DNA from: [Phormidium] sp. LEGE 05292
Lineage (GTDB): Bacteria; Cyanobacteriota; Cyanobacteriia; Cyanobacteriales; Aerosakkonemataceae
Assembly: GCF_015207735.1 (NCBI RefSeq)
Contig: NZ_JADEWG010000007.1
Span: 1 to 64,000 of the forward strand
Direction: 5' to 3'
Length of the DNA: 64,000 bases
The notes beneath the pieces are model-generated. The model was not told the origin of the DNA. It saw only the letters and a program-made list of their open reading frames with translations, and did no database searches. A program made the position numbers and the translations under genes. Shown here one piece after another: positions 8,738 through 18,101 of the stretch (position 1 is its first letter; each line of letters begins with the position of its first letter).

Positions 8738-10024
8738 GTGTCAGATAGTATAATTCGTGCAGAAAATGTAGGAAAAAAATATATTTTAGGACAAAACAAA
8801 CAAGAGCGATATAAAGCTTTGCGCGATACCCTTGCCAATGGAGCTAAATCTTTAGGTCAATTACTATTTAAATCATTTGCTAAAAGGAATGTCAATTCAA
8901 TTAATGAAGAGTTTTGGGCTTTGAAAGATGTGTCCTTTGAAATTAAGCCAGGAGAAGTTATAGGGATAATCGGGCGCAATGGAGCTGGGAAATCAACTCT
9001 TCTGAAAGTCTTGAGTCGGATAACTGAACCTACTACAGGACGTATTACTCTCAAAGGGCGGGTAGCAAGCCTTTTAGAAGTGGGAACTGGTTTTCATCCA
9101 GAGTTGACAGGACGAGAAAATATATATCTCAATGGTGCAATTCTCGGCATGAGTAAGATAGAAATTAAAAATAAATTTGATGAGATTATTGCTTTTGCTG
9201 AAGTAGAGAAATTTTTAGATACTCCCGTAAAGTATTACTCTTCTGGTATGTATGTTCGCCTAGCTTTTGCTGTTGCTGCCAACTTAGAACCAGAAATTTT
9301 AGTAGTAGATGAAGTACTCGCTGTAGGAGATGCTGCATTTCAAAAAAAATGTTTAGGTAAAATGGAAAATGTAGCAGCCCAAGAAGGTAGAACAGTATTA
9401 TTTGTCAGTCATAATATGTCAACAATTAGTTTGTTATGTAATAAATGTATTTATTTATCTAATGGTCAAATACGCCAATTTGACATAACAGAAAAAGTTG
9501 TAAATACTTATTTGTCAGAAGTCTTGCAAAATGATAATCAAAACCTAAATCAAATCCGAAATTATGGGGTTGGTAAACATACCAGATTTACTGACATTAA
9601 AATTTTGTCCGATCGGGGAGAAAACACAATTATTTTTGGTCATTCGATTAAATATAAAATAATTATTGAATCAGACAAAAATGAAAATGATTTAACTATT
9701 GGAGCAACTATATTTAGCAGCCTAAACAATATTATTGGTACTTTAATTACCAGTCAAGTTTTCTCTATAAAAGCAAACCAAGAAATTACATTAGAATTAG
9801 TTATGAATCATCTAAATTTAGCCCCAGGGCTATATTATACTGGTCTAAGTATAGGAAGAGGTTTTGACCCTGCTAACAGACAGGATTTAGATAGTATTGT
9901 TGGTCAACCAAGTTTTCAAATTCTCCCGAATCCGGAGCAATATGAAACTATAACCAACTGGCACCATAGCTGGGGAAATATTGTTTTTAGAGATGTCAAT
10001 TTAGAAGTTGTAGAAATTAAATAA
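8738..10024 (+). CDS. wzt: ABC exporter ATPase with C-terminal glycan-binding domain (Wzt-like)
   Basis: A 428-residue protein with a GTG start and aggag 10 bases upstream. The N-terminal ~250 residues form an ABC ATPase: Walker A GRNGAGKST (about 79-87), LLEVGTGFHPELTGRENI typical of Wzt/TagH, signature YSSGMYVRLAFAV, Walker B ILVVDEVLAVGD and switch VSHNM. The C-terminal ~160 residues form a beta-rich Wzt_C-type domain that in O-antigen systems recognises the finished glycan end (TIGATIF, LAPGLYYTGLSIGRG). This implies a chain whose terminal structure is read before export, so the polymer is probably O-antigen-like or capsular. Confidence 0.93.
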   Translation: MSDSIIRAENVGKKYILGQNKQERYKALRDTLANGAKSLGQLLFKSFAKRNVNSINEEFWALKDVSFEIKPGEVIGIIGRNGAGKSTLLKVLSRITEPTTGRITLKGRVASLLEVGTGFHPELTGRENIYLNGAILGMSKIEIKNKFDEIIAFAEVEKFLDTPVKYYSSGMYVRLAFAVAANLEPEILVVDEVLAVGDAAFQKKCLGKMENVAAQEGRTVLFVSHNMSTISLLCNKCIYLSNGQIRQFDITEKVVNTYLSEVLQNDNQNLNQIRNYGVGKHTRFTDIKILSDRGENTIIFGHSIKYKIIIESDKNENDLTIGATIFSSLNNIIGTLITSQVFSIKANQEITLELVMNHLNLAPGLYYTGLSIGRGFDPANRQDLDSIVGQPSFQILPNPEQYETITNWHHSWGNIVFRDVNLEVVEIK

Positions 10025-10026
10025 CT

Positions 10027-10800
10027 ATGCAAGTAGCTATTCTCGCAGGTGGCTTGGGTACTCGTCTTCAGGAAGAAACAACTGTAAAACCTAAACCGTT
10101 AGTTGAAATTGGTGGTCGTCCAATTCTCTGGCATATTATGAAAATTTATGCTGCCAGCGGCTTTAAAGAATTTACTATTGCTTTGGGTTACAAGGGCGAA
10201 CTGGTAAAAGATTACTTCATTAATTATTACTATCGTGCCAACAGTCTGTCTGTTAAGTTGAAGACAGGGGAAGTAGCTGTTCGCAACAATAATTGTGAAG
10301 ATTGGACAGTAAACTTGCTTGACACAGGACTAGCTACTCAAACTGGTGGGCGAGTAAAACGATTAGCAGAGTCTATAGGTAATGAAACTTTTATGCTCAC
10401 CTATGGTGATGGAGTAGCAAATATAAACATTAACAAGCTGCTAGAGTTTCACTACAGTCACGGATGTGTGGCTACAGTAACAGCGGTACGCCCGCCTGCT
10501 CGCTTTGGTGGTATTAGTTTTAATGGCGATTTAGTAGACCGCTTTGAAGAAAAGCCTCAAATTGGGGAAGGCTGGATTAATGGCGGTTTTTTTGTCTTAG
10601 AACCGGAAATTGCTAACTACATTGATGGAGATGACATAATCTTTGAAAAAGAGCCTCTAGAGCGACTAGCCGAAAAAGGTCAGTTGGTAGCCTATCGGCA
10701 TGAAGATTTCTGGCAGTGCATGGACACTTTGAGGGATGTACGTCTATTAGAAAGTTTATGGCAGGAAGGGAAAGCACCTTGGAAAGTTTGGCAAGAATGA
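10027..10800 (+). CDS. rfbF: Glucose-1-phosphate cytidylyltransferase
   Basis: A 257-residue nucleotidyltransferase that makes CDP-glucose from CTP and glucose-1-phosphate, the first step of CDP-deoxyhexose synthesis. It begins with the signature AILAGGLGTRLQEETTVKPK and contains VEIGGRPILWHIMKIYA, TYGDGVANINI, a FEEKPQIGEGWINGGFFVL segment and the family end DFWQCMDTLRDVRLLE. These are distinctive of RfbF rather than of RmlA or GalU. Its stop overlaps the next start (ATGA at 10797-10800), which indicates translational coupling with rfbG. Confidence 0.95.
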   Translation: MQVAILAGGLGTRLQEETTVKPKPLVEIGGRPILWHIMKIYAASGFKEFTIALGYKGELVKDYFINYYYRANSLSVKLKTGEVAVRNNNCEDWTVNLLDTGLATQTGGRVKRLAESIGNETFMLTYGDGVANININKLLEFHYSHGCVATVTAVRPPARFGGISFNGDLVDRFEEKPQIGEGWINGGFFVLEPEIANYIDGDDIIFEKEPLERLAEKGQLVAYRHEDFWQCMDTLRDVRLLESLWQEGKAPWKVWQE

Positions 10801-11783
10801 AGTTTAAATCTTGGCAAGGTTGCCGAGTTTTTGTAACTGGGGCAACTGGGATTGTTGGTTCCTCGTTAGTTAAAGAACTATTAATAAAAGGTGCCTATGT
10901 GGTAGCGTTAATTCATGATGGCGATCCACAATCAGAACTTTATCGTAGCGGCACTATTCAACAAGTCTCTGTAGTCAACGGAAGTCTTGAGGATTTCAGT
11001 GTTCTGGAAAGAGCTATTAACGAACACGAAATAGATACGGTCTTTCACTTAGGGGCACAAACTATTGTTGGTGCAGCTTATCGGAGTCCCTTGCCTACTT
11101 TTGAAGCCAATATCCGAGGAACATACAACTTGCTGGAAGCTTGCCGCATACATCGAGACTTAGTAAAGCGGGTAGTAATTGCTTCAAGTGATAAAGCTTA
11201 CGGTGAGATTGATGTGTTACCCTATACCGAAGATCTGCCGCCCTTGGGAAGGCATCCTTATGATGTATCGAAATCTTGTACAGATTTAATTGCCCAGTCT
11301 TACTACTATACATTTGGCTTGCCAGTGGTAATTGCCCGTTGTGGTAACATCTATGGAGGTGGAGACTTAAACTGGAGCCGAATTATACCTGGCACGATCC
11401 GCAGCTTATTTTATGGCGATCGGCCCATCATTCGCAGTGATGGCACCTTTACCCGCGATTATGTTTATGTAAAGGATGCGGTAAATGCTTATATGGTTAT
11501 GGCTGAAGCATTAGAGGAAAAACAGATCCAAGGGGAAGCTTTCAACTTTGGCCCCAAACAGCCGCGTACCGTGCTAGAAATCGTAGATGCGCTAAGACAT
11601 CTGATGGGAAGAGAAGATATAGAACCCCTGATTCTCAACCAAGCAAAAGCGGAAATTCGGGATCAATACCTATCTTCTCAGAAAGCGGAACAAGTTCTGG
11701 GTTGGGTACCCCTCTATTCCTTGGAAAAGGGTTTGGGGGAAACGATCAAATGGTACAAACAGTTCTTAAAAAGGGAAAAATGA
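10797..11783 (+). CDS. rfbG: CDP-glucose 4,6-dehydratase
   Basis: A 328-residue short-chain dehydrogenase of the extended family. I place the start at 10797, overlapping the rfbF stop as ATGA, because the longer frame from 10716 lies inside rfbF. NAD binding is shown by [13 protein letters not shown], the Thr/Ser position by ASSDKAYG and the YxxxK pair by YDVSKSCTD. The segment [20 protein letters not shown] is typical of CDP-glucose dehydratase. It forms CDP-4-keto-6-deoxyglucose for RfbH. Its own stop overlaps the next start by ATGA. Confidence 0.94.
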   Translation: MKFKSWQGCRVFVTGATGIVGSSLVKELLIKGAYVVALIHDGDPQSELYRSGTIQQVSVVNGSLEDFSVLERAINEHEIDTVFHLGAQTIVGAAYRSPLPTFEANIRGTYNLLEACRIHRDLVKRVVIASSDKAYGEIDVLPYTEDLPPLGRHPYDVSKSCTDLIAQSYYYTFGLPVVIARCGNIYGGGDLNWSRIIPGTIRSLFYGDRPIIRSDGTFTRDYVYVKDAVNAYMVMAEALEEKQIQGEAFNFGPKQPRTVLEIVDALRHLMGREDIEPLILNQAKAEIRDQYLSSQKAEQVLGWVPLYSLEKGLGETIKWYKQFLKREK

Positions 11784-13123
11784 AGCCAGAAGAGTTACGC
11801 CAGCAAATCCTGGAATTAACCCGTCAATATTACCAAATGCAATGGCCTGGTAAACCGTTTACTCCGGGTAAAGATCCGGTACCAGTCAGTGGTAAAGTTT
11901 TTGACGAAGAAGAACTGGTACACTTGGTTGATGCCTCTTTGGACTTTTGGCTGACTACCGGGAGATATGCAGAGCAGTTTGAGCGCGAATTTGCCCGCTT
12001 TATGGGAACTCGCTTTGCTTTGCTGGTAAATTCAGGCTCTAGTGCTAACCTGTTAGCTGTTTCTGCTTTGACATCACCTCTGTTAGGCGATCGCCGCCTC
12101 CAACCTGGAGACGAAGTACTCACAGTAGCGGCTGGTTTTCCAACCACAGTTAACCCGATTATCCAGAATGGTTTAGTACCTGTGTTTCTGGATGTAGACA
12201 TCCCCACCTACAATATTGATGTTACTCGTCTGGAAGAAGCTATTTCTCCCCGCACCAAAGCAATTATTTTAGCTCACACCCTTGGTAATCCTTTTAACTT
12301 GGATGCCATTAAAGCAGTTGTCCAACAACACAATCTTTGGCTAATCGAAGATAGCTGCGACGCGGTAGGCGCAGAATATCAAGGTCAAAAAGTAGGTACT
12401 TTTGGCGATCTGGCTACAGTAAGTTTTTACCCAGCCCACCATATCACAATGGGTGAAGGCGGTTGTGTATTAATCAACAGTCCACTATTGAAACGAATAG
12501 TAGAATCTTTGCGGGACTGGGGACGCGATTGCTGGTGTGCCCCTGGTGTGGATAATACTTGCGGTAAGCGTTTCAATTGGCAGTTAGGAGATTTGCCCCC
12601 TGGGTACGATCACAAGTATACCTACAGCCATATCGGTTATAACCTCAAGCTTACAGATATGCAAGCGGCAGTTGGTGTGGCACAACTGAAAAAATTGCCC
12701 AAATTTATTGAACAGCGACGGCAAAACTATGCTTATCTTTATACTGCCCTCAAGCCGCTAGAAGAATATTTGATTTTGCCGGAAGCTACAGCCAATAGCA
12801 CTCCCAGTTGGTTTGGATTTCCGATTACGGTGCGCGAAGAGGCACCAATTAGCCGCAACCAGCTGATTCGACATCTGGAAAGTCATAAAATTGCCACTCG
12901 TTTGTTATTCGGAGGTAACTTGCTCCGTCAACCTGCCTATGAGGAGATTAAATATAGAGTGGTAGGAGAAATGAAACAAACAGACAGAGTGATGAATCAA
13001 ACTTTTTGGGTGGGGACTTATCCTGGTTTAGATGAACCTAGACTAAATTATATAGTCGATCGCATTCACCAGGCTCTCACTGGCAGCATACAAGATTTTA
13101 TTTCTTCTGGGGCAGGAGCGTGA
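11780..13123 (+). CDS. rfbH: CDP-6-deoxy-4-keto-glucose-3-dehydrase (E1), PMP and [2Fe-2S] enzyme
   Basis: A 446-residue DegT/DnrJ/EryC1-fold enzyme that removes the C3 hydroxyl of CDP-4-keto-6-deoxyglucose. The start at 11780 overlaps the rfbG stop. The usual PLP lysine is replaced by His: [14 protein letters not shown] places His220 where E1 enzymes have theirs. Cysteines at 193, 251, 253 and 261 give C-X57-C-X1-C-X7-C, the [2Fe-2S] binding pattern of E1. These two features separate it from ordinary sugar aminotransferases. E1 normally needs an E3 flavo-iron-sulfur reductase; no such gene is in the window. Confidence 0.95.
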   Translation: MKPEELRQQILELTRQYYQMQWPGKPFTPGKDPVPVSGKVFDEEELVHLVDASLDFWLTTGRYAEQFEREFARFMGTRFALLVNSGSSANLLAVSALTSPLLGDRRLQPGDEVLTVAAGFPTTVNPIIQNGLVPVFLDVDIPTYNIDVTRLEEAISPRTKAIILAHTLGNPFNLDAIKAVVQQHNLWLIEDSCDAVGAEYQGQKVGTFGDLATVSFYPAHHITMGEGGCVLINSPLLKRIVESLRDWGRDCWCAPGVDNTCGKRFNWQLGDLPPGYDHKYTYSHIGYNLKLTDMQAAVGVAQLKKLPKFIEQRRQNYAYLYTALKPLEEYLILPEATANSTPSWFGFPITVREEAPISRNQLIRHLESHKIATRLLFGGNLLRQPAYEEIKYRVVGEMKQTDRVMNQTFWVGTYPGLDEPRLNYIVDRIHQALTGSIQDFISSGAGA

Positions 13124-13686
13124 ACATCCAACCAACTTCTCTACCAGGTTGTTACGAAATTCAGCCTAATATTTTCGAGGACGATCGAGGAAAATTTGTC
13201 AAAATCTTTCATCAAGAAGTATTTGCTGAATATAAATTAGAAACACATTTTGCCGAGGAATATTATTCAGTTTCACACCAAAGAGTTTTGCGGGGATTGC
13301 ATTTTCAATTACCGCCTTATGAACATACAAAATTGGTGTATTGTGTGGTTGGTCAGGTAATGGATGCTGTAGTAGATTTGCGAGTCGGTTCGCCTACCTA
13401 CGGGAAATATGCCACCTTTGAACTAAGCGCCCAAAAAGCAAATTTGATTTACATCCCTCCTGGTTTTGCACACGGTTTTTATGTGTTGAGCGATCGGGCC
13501 GTATTAATATATAAAGTGACTACTGTATATTCCCGCGAACATGATGCTGGCATACTCTGGAACTCAGTCGGTATTCCTTGGTCAGATAAGCAGCCAATTA
13601 TTTCAGCACGGGATAGTAGTTTTGTAACTTTTGCTGATTTTTTAACTCCTTTTCGTTACTCAGAGGAAGCTACTGATGGTTGCTAA
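13120..13686 (+). CDS. RmlC-like nucleotide-sugar epimerase (AscE-like candidate)
   Basis: A 188-residue cupin of the dTDP-4-dehydrorhamnose 3,5-epimerase family. It starts with GTG at 13120, overlapping the rfbH stop. Motifs present are [12 protein letters not shown], the catalytic His region [38 protein letters not shown] and the late Asp in [12 protein letters not shown]. Within a CDP pathway after RfbF-G-H, the best-known analogue is the Yersinia AscE 5-epimerase used for CDP-ascarylose. The substrate cannot be proved from sequence; an ordinary dTDP substrate is less likely since no rmlA or rmlB gene is nearby. Confidence 0.85.
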   Translation: MNIQPTSLPGCYEIQPNIFEDDRGKFVKIFHQEVFAEYKLETHFAEEYYSVSHQRVLRGLHFQLPPYEHTKLVYCVVGQVMDAVVDLRVGSPTYGKYATFELSAQKANLIYIPPGFAHGFYVLSDRAVLIYKVTTVYSREHDAGILWNSVGIPWSDKQPIISARDSSFVTFADFLTPFRYSEEATDGC

Positions 13687-14599
13687 CCAGTCATCCCTGA
13701 CTGCGCTCGTAACAGGTGCTACTGGCTTTGTGGGATCGCATTTAATAAGTCGATTGGTTTCTATTGGCTGGCAAGTACATATAATCATCCGTCCCAACTC
13801 TAAGCTACAACTGTTAGAGTCTGTCCGGGATAGAATTACTATTCACACTCATGACGGTACTACAGAAGACTTGTTTAGGATTATGGAATCCGCCAAGCCA
13901 ACAGTTGTCTTTCATTTAGCATCTATATTCCTGGCACAACATACTCCAGAGGATATAGCACCGATGCTGCAAAGCAACATTACCTTTGCTACTCAGTTAG
14001 TTGAAGCAATGGTAGCCCAGAAAATTTACTATTTGATCAACACAGGCACTTCATGGCAGCATTACGAAAACAAAGAGTATAGTCCTGTTTGTTTGTATGC
14101 TGCTACTAAACAAGCTTTTGAAGCAATTATTCAATTTTATATAGAAACAACACCCTTGCAAGTAATCACTCTCAAACTATTTGATACTTACGGGCAAAAT
14201 GACCCGCGCCAAAAATTATTCGCCTTGCTAGAAAAAACCGCTAACCAAAAAGAACTATTAGCAATGTCTCCTGGAGAACAGCTAATTGAACTTGTGTATA
14301 TTGATGATGTTATTGATGCTTACATTCTGGCACTTGAGCGTCTGTTATCTGGAAAAGTTCAGGGGCATGAAAAATATCAAGTATCAACTGGTTCTCCGAT
14401 AAAGTTAAAGGAGATAGTAGAGGTTTATGAGCAAGAAACTGGTACAAACTTGCCTATTCAATGGGGAGGTAGACCTTATCGGCCTCGCGAGGTAATGGTA
14501 CCTTGGAACCAAGGTAAACTATTACCGGGATGGAAAACAAAAATAAGCATAAGAGAAGGCATTAGAAAAGTAAAGGGTAGTGTAAAACCAGCTTCATAG
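13676..14599 (+). CDS. NAD(P)-dependent sugar reductase/epimerase (AscF-like candidate)
   Basis: A 307-residue extended SDR protein. It overlaps the preceding gene by 11 bases. Cofactor binding is shown by ALVTGATGFVGSHLISRL; the active site by LINTGTSWQHYE and YAATKQAFEAI (Tyr-x-x-x-Lys); later motifs are LKLFDTYGQNDPR and ELVYIDDVIDAYILAL. It most likely reduces the C4 ketone to finish a CDP-3,6-dideoxy or 6-deoxy hexose, as AscF, RfbJ or similar do. Which sugar results is unknown. Confidence 0.82.
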   Translation: MVANQSSLTALVTGATGFVGSHLISRLVSIGWQVHIIIRPNSKLQLLESVRDRITIHTHDGTTEDLFRIMESAKPTVVFHLASIFLAQHTPEDIAPMLQSNITFATQLVEAMVAQKIYYLINTGTSWQHYENKEYSPVCLYAATKQAFEAIIQFYIETTPLQVITLKLFDTYGQNDPRQKLFALLEKTANQKELLAMSPGEQLIELVYIDDVIDAYILALERLLSGKVQGHEKYQVSTGSPIKLKEIVEVYEQETGTNLPIQWGGRPYRPREVMVPWNQGKLLPGWKTKISIREGIRKVKGSVKPAS

Positions 14600-14639
14600 A
14601 GTAATTAGTAAAATAAATACTATTTGAGCGAGAAGTTTA

Positions 14640-15734
14640 ATGACATTAAAAAACACTAAGTTCCAACAAATAGAACATCAAAATTTTGCTCCTCCCTCAA
14701 TCAACTCTGTAGCAGAAAATTTTAACAGACCATTTTGGTCAGTGATGATTCCCACTTATAACCCAAAGAAATATCTTGAAGAAACTTTACGGAGCGTCAT
14801 AGAACAAGCTCCCAGCTACGATCAAATGCAGATTGAGGTAATAGACAATTGTTCTTCTGAAGTGGATACGGAAGCAATTGTTAAAGAGATAGGTAAAGGA
14901 AGAGTTGCCTTCTATCGACAATCCTATAATGTGGGCATGGCGGGGAACTGGAATACGTGCATAAATCGTGCTCGCGGTCATTGGATTCACATATTACACG
15001 ATGACGATCTAGTTCTCCCTGGATTTTATAGCTATTTAAGATCGGCTTTAGAAAAAGATGAATCGGCAGGAGCAGCTTTCTGTAGGCATATTTATATAGA
15101 TTATGATGGTCATTGGACAAACTTCTCGCCACTGGAAATGAAAACAGCAGGAATTTTTCTTAATAGCTTAGAGCGTTTTGCTGGAGGTGTTTCGGTTCAA
15201 TGTGCTTCTATAGTAGTCAAGCGTAGTGTATACGAAAAACTAGGCGGATTTGATGAAGAATTAAAATATATGCCTGATAATGAGATGTGGAAGAGAATAG
15301 CAGTACATTATCCAATTTGGTATGAGCCTCAACCCTTAGCCTGCTACCGTTCCAACCCTTACTCAGTTACGGCTTCGTTATTTAAAACTAGGCTGATTAT
15401 CGCTGATGGATTTAAGGTAATCGCCAAGTTTAATTCTTATCTTCCTGAGACAATAGCTCCCCAATTAATAGAAAAAACCAAAGAAGAAATGGCATCATTA
15501 TCTATTTCTCAAATCCGATGCACAATTGCCATGTGGGATCTTGGGGGGGCAATGGCTCAAATTCAAGAATTGCTCAGATCGAATCATTCTTGGAAAGCAA
15601 TTAAGCAAACAATTCCTCTGATTGTTTGGATTGGGATACGGTGGTTGCGTAGCTCAATTTTACCTAGTTGGCTAAAACAAAAGATTCGGCGAATAATTTC
15701 GCGGGCAAAAACTCAACTACATGATATAGCTTGA
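14640..15734 (+). CDS. GT2 family glycosyltransferase
   Basis: A 364-residue inverting GT-A transferase: WSVMIPTYNPKKYLEETLRS, VEVIDNCSS-type strand, NVGMAGNWNTCINRARGHWI and HILHDDDLVL (DXD), then a C-terminal catalytic region with PDNEMWKRIAVHYP. It is a paralogue of the next gene (15769-16812), sharing domain order and most motifs, so the pair arose by tandem duplication. It probably adds one sugar to the exported glycan; donor and acceptor are unknown. Confidence 0.9.
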   Translation: MTLKNTKFQQIEHQNFAPPSINSVAENFNRPFWSVMIPTYNPKKYLEETLRSVIEQAPSYDQMQIEVIDNCSSEVDTEAIVKEIGKGRVAFYRQSYNVGMAGNWNTCINRARGHWIHILHDDDLVLPGFYSYLRSALEKDESAGAAFCRHIYIDYDGHWTNFSPLEMKTAGIFLNSLERFAGGVSVQCASIVVKRSVYEKLGGFDEELKYMPDNEMWKRIAVHYPIWYEPQPLACYRSNPYSVTASLFKTRLIIADGFKVIAKFNSYLPETIAPQLIEKTKEEMASLSISQIRCTIAMWDLGGAMAQIQELLRSNHSWKAIKQTIPLIVWIGIRWLRSSILPSWLKQKIRRIISRAKTQLHDIA

Positions 15735-15768
15735 CTTTAGTTCGTATTTAAATAAAACTATTAAACCG

Positions 15769-16812
15769 ATGTCCAAAAGTTCAGCATCTTTGCCGATCGC
15801 ATATCCACAAATTCATCCAGTTACAGAAGGAACTACCAGGCCACTTTGGTCAGTGATGATTCCGACATACAACCGCACTCTGTATCTAGAACAAACAATT
15901 AAAAGTGTCCTAGCTCAAGGTTATAGTCCTGATGAAATGCAAATCGAGGTAGTAGACAACTGTTCCACAGAAAATGACATAGAAAGACTAGTAAAAGAAA
16001 TAGGCAATAATCGAGTTTATTTTTATAGGCAACCGCAAAATGTTGGGATGAATGCTAACTGGAACACTTGCCTAAACCACGCTCGTGGTCATTGGGTTCA
16101 TATTTTACATGATGATGATGTTGTGCTGGATGGTTTTTATAGATATTTGCAATCTGCTATTCTCCAAAAACCGACTATTGGATTAGCATTCAGTCGCTAC
16201 ATTTTCATGGATGAAGAAGGTCATTGGCAATCTTTATCACCTCTAGAAAGTAGAACACCTGGTATTCTTACTAACTTGCTAGAACGCCTTGCAGTGGAAA
16301 GTGTAATATATGCTCCTGCTGTGGTAGTTAGAAGGGATGTTTACGAGAAATTGGGTGGCTTTTGCTCAGAAGCACGTACTGCTACTGATTGGGAAATGTG
16401 GAAAAGAATATCGATACACTATCCTGTTTGGTATGAGCCTAAACCTTTGGTATGTTATCGCCAACATTCCTCTTCATATACTTCTGATAGCATGAAATCA
16501 GCAACTAACTTTGCTGACGCAAGGAGAGCTATAGAAATATCTCAATCTTATCTACCTGAAAATATTGCTGTTGAATTATCCAACAAAGCCAGAGAAAATT
16601 ATGCGATGTCTGCTCTTGATTTAGCATATTATAATCTTGCTGTGGGTGAGGTCAATGTGGCATCTGCTCAAATTAAAGAAGGGCTTTTGTGCAGTCGTTC
16701 GTTTAGAGTTATTAGAAGGGTAGCTTACATATTTATCTGGTTTATTATGCGATCGGTATGGCACAGCTTACGAAATGCTGTATCTATGGCAAGTAAAAAT
16801 GATAAAATCTAG
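15769..16812 (+). CDS. GT2 family glycosyltransferase, tandem paralogue
   Basis: A 347-residue GT-A transferase with WSVMIPTYNRTLYLEQTIKS, VDNCSTENDIERL, NVGMNANWNTCLNHARGHWV, HILHDDDVVLDG and a downstream TDWEMWKRISIHYPVWYEP. It is plainly homologous along its length to the gene just upstream; differences in the acceptor half suggest separate linkages. The spacer between the two is 34 bases, consistent with one transcript. Confidence 0.9.
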   Translation: MSKSSASLPIAYPQIHPVTEGTTRPLWSVMIPTYNRTLYLEQTIKSVLAQGYSPDEMQIEVVDNCSTENDIERLVKEIGNNRVYFYRQPQNVGMNANWNTCLNHARGHWVHILHDDDVVLDGFYRYLQSAILQKPTIGLAFSRYIFMDEEGHWQSLSPLESRTPGILTNLLERLAVESVIYAPAVVVRRDVYEKLGGFCSEARTATDWEMWKRISIHYPVWYEPKPLVCYRQHSSSYTSDSMKSATNFADARRAIEISQSYLPENIAVELSNKARENYAMSALDLAYYNLAVGEVNVASAQIKEGLLCSRSFRVIRRVAYIFIWFIMRSVWHSLRNAVSMASKNDKI

Positions 16813-16956
16813 AGATATTTTAGGAGAATTCACTGGTTATATTTGGCTGTGATAATAAACTTAAATGCTGAAGAAAGTTTAATTCAGAAACAGTGGTTTT
16901 TGATTTTTATTAAATAATTATCCAAACTGACTAAGTAAGATTTTGATTAATAATTT

Positions 16957-18063
16957 ATGCGAATTCTTTATGATGGACAAATATATACTTTCCAAGTAGC
17001 TGGTGGGATTAGTCGTTACTTTGCTAATCTAATTGAGGGGTTGCCAGAAAATTTTATGCCTTGCTTAACTACGTTAAGTAACTACCACAAGCATAAAATT
17101 ACTTATCCAGTTCATCCAAATCTAAGGATTTTCCAGTATAAAAGATTCGGATTTCGCCCAGGACGATTATCTTATTGGCTGGAGAAATATTACTTTGAAG
17201 CAATTAGTGTCTTGAATAAGTTTGATGTAGCCCATCCTACTTATTATTCATTACTAAGTAGACAAGAAATCGACAATTATCGTTGTCCGGTTGTCATTAC
17301 TGTTCATGATATGCTCCATGAACTTTTTCCTACTAAATTTGAATTACATGATAACTCAGCCGCAGCGAAAGAAAAAGCTATTTTGAAAGCACAGGCAATT
17401 ATTTGTGTGTCTCAAAATACCAAAAAAGATTTACTCCAAATGTATAGCATTCCTGAAGATAAAATAACTGTCATATATCATGGTTCGGATATTAATGCTA
17501 GTAAATCATACGGGGATGAACCAGTTCCTTCCTGTCCATATTATCTTTACGTAGGTAGCCGCTCTAGTTATAAAAATTTTGATGGTTTATTATCAGCATT
17601 TGCCAAAGCTGTCTCTGTTGTGCCAGAAATTGCCCTATGTGTTGCTGGGCTACCATTTAATGATGCAGAAACAAAATTGATTGAAGATTTAAATTTAACC
17701 AACCATATCATACAATACTCTTATGTTACAGATAGGCATCTAGCAAAGCTTTATCGTTGTAGTATCGCTCTGGTTTATCCTTCTCTATACGAAGGGTTTG
17801 GTATTCCTCCTTTGGAAGCCATGTCTTGTAGAACTGCTGTGATTGCTTCTAATACTTCCAGTATTCCAGAAGTGGTGGGTGATGCAGGATTGCTATTTAA
17901 TCCGTCATCAACAAATGATTTAGTAGATATGTTGCTATTACTACTCAATTGTCCTACAGAACGCGATCGCCTAATCGAAAAAGGATATCAGAGAGCTAAA
18001 CTATTTAGTTGGGAGAACACAGTAGCTCAGACTGTTGAACTTTATCGATCGCTATGTAATTAA
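16957..18063 (+). CDS. GT4 family glycosyltransferase
   Basis: A 368-residue GT-B retaining transferase. The N-terminal domain starts MRILYDGQIYTFQVAGGISR, an acceptor loop typical of mannosyl-type GT4 enzymes. The C-terminal domain has YLYVGSRSSYKNFDGLLSAF and the E-x7-E motif in PSLYEGFGIPPLEAMSC, followed by the end segment FSWENTVAQTVELY. A 144-base gap precedes it, longer than the others in the cluster, and may hold an internal promoter. Confidence 0.92.
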   Translation: MRILYDGQIYTFQVAGGISRYFANLIEGLPENFMPCLTTLSNYHKHKITYPVHPNLRIFQYKRFGFRPGRLSYWLEKYYFEAISVLNKFDVAHPTYYSLLSRQEIDNYRCPVVITVHDMLHELFPTKFELHDNSAAAKEKAILKAQAIICVSQNTKKDLLQMYSIPEDKITVIYHGSDINASKSYGDEPVPSCPYYLYVGSRSSYKNFDGLLSAFAKAVSVVPEIALCVAGLPFNDAETKLIEDLNLTNHIIQYSYVTDRHLAKLYRCSIALVYPSLYEGFGIPPLEAMSCRTAVIASNTSSIPEVVGDAGLLFNPSSTNDLVDMLLLLLNCPTERDRLIEKGYQRAKLFSWENTVAQTVELYRSLCN

Positions 18064-18101
18064 TACCATATTTTTTTGTTGATTATCTGGGGAAATTTGT
18101 A

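Noticed and set aside
10716-10796. Upstream extension of rfbG by 27 codons
   Set aside because: It lies inside rfbF; the ATGA overlap at 10797 and the start of the NAD-binding domain favour the shorter protein.
11702-11779. Upstream extension of rfbH by 26 codons
   Set aside because: It overlaps rfbG coding sequence; the start at 11780 gives the E1 cysteine numbering 193/251/253/261.
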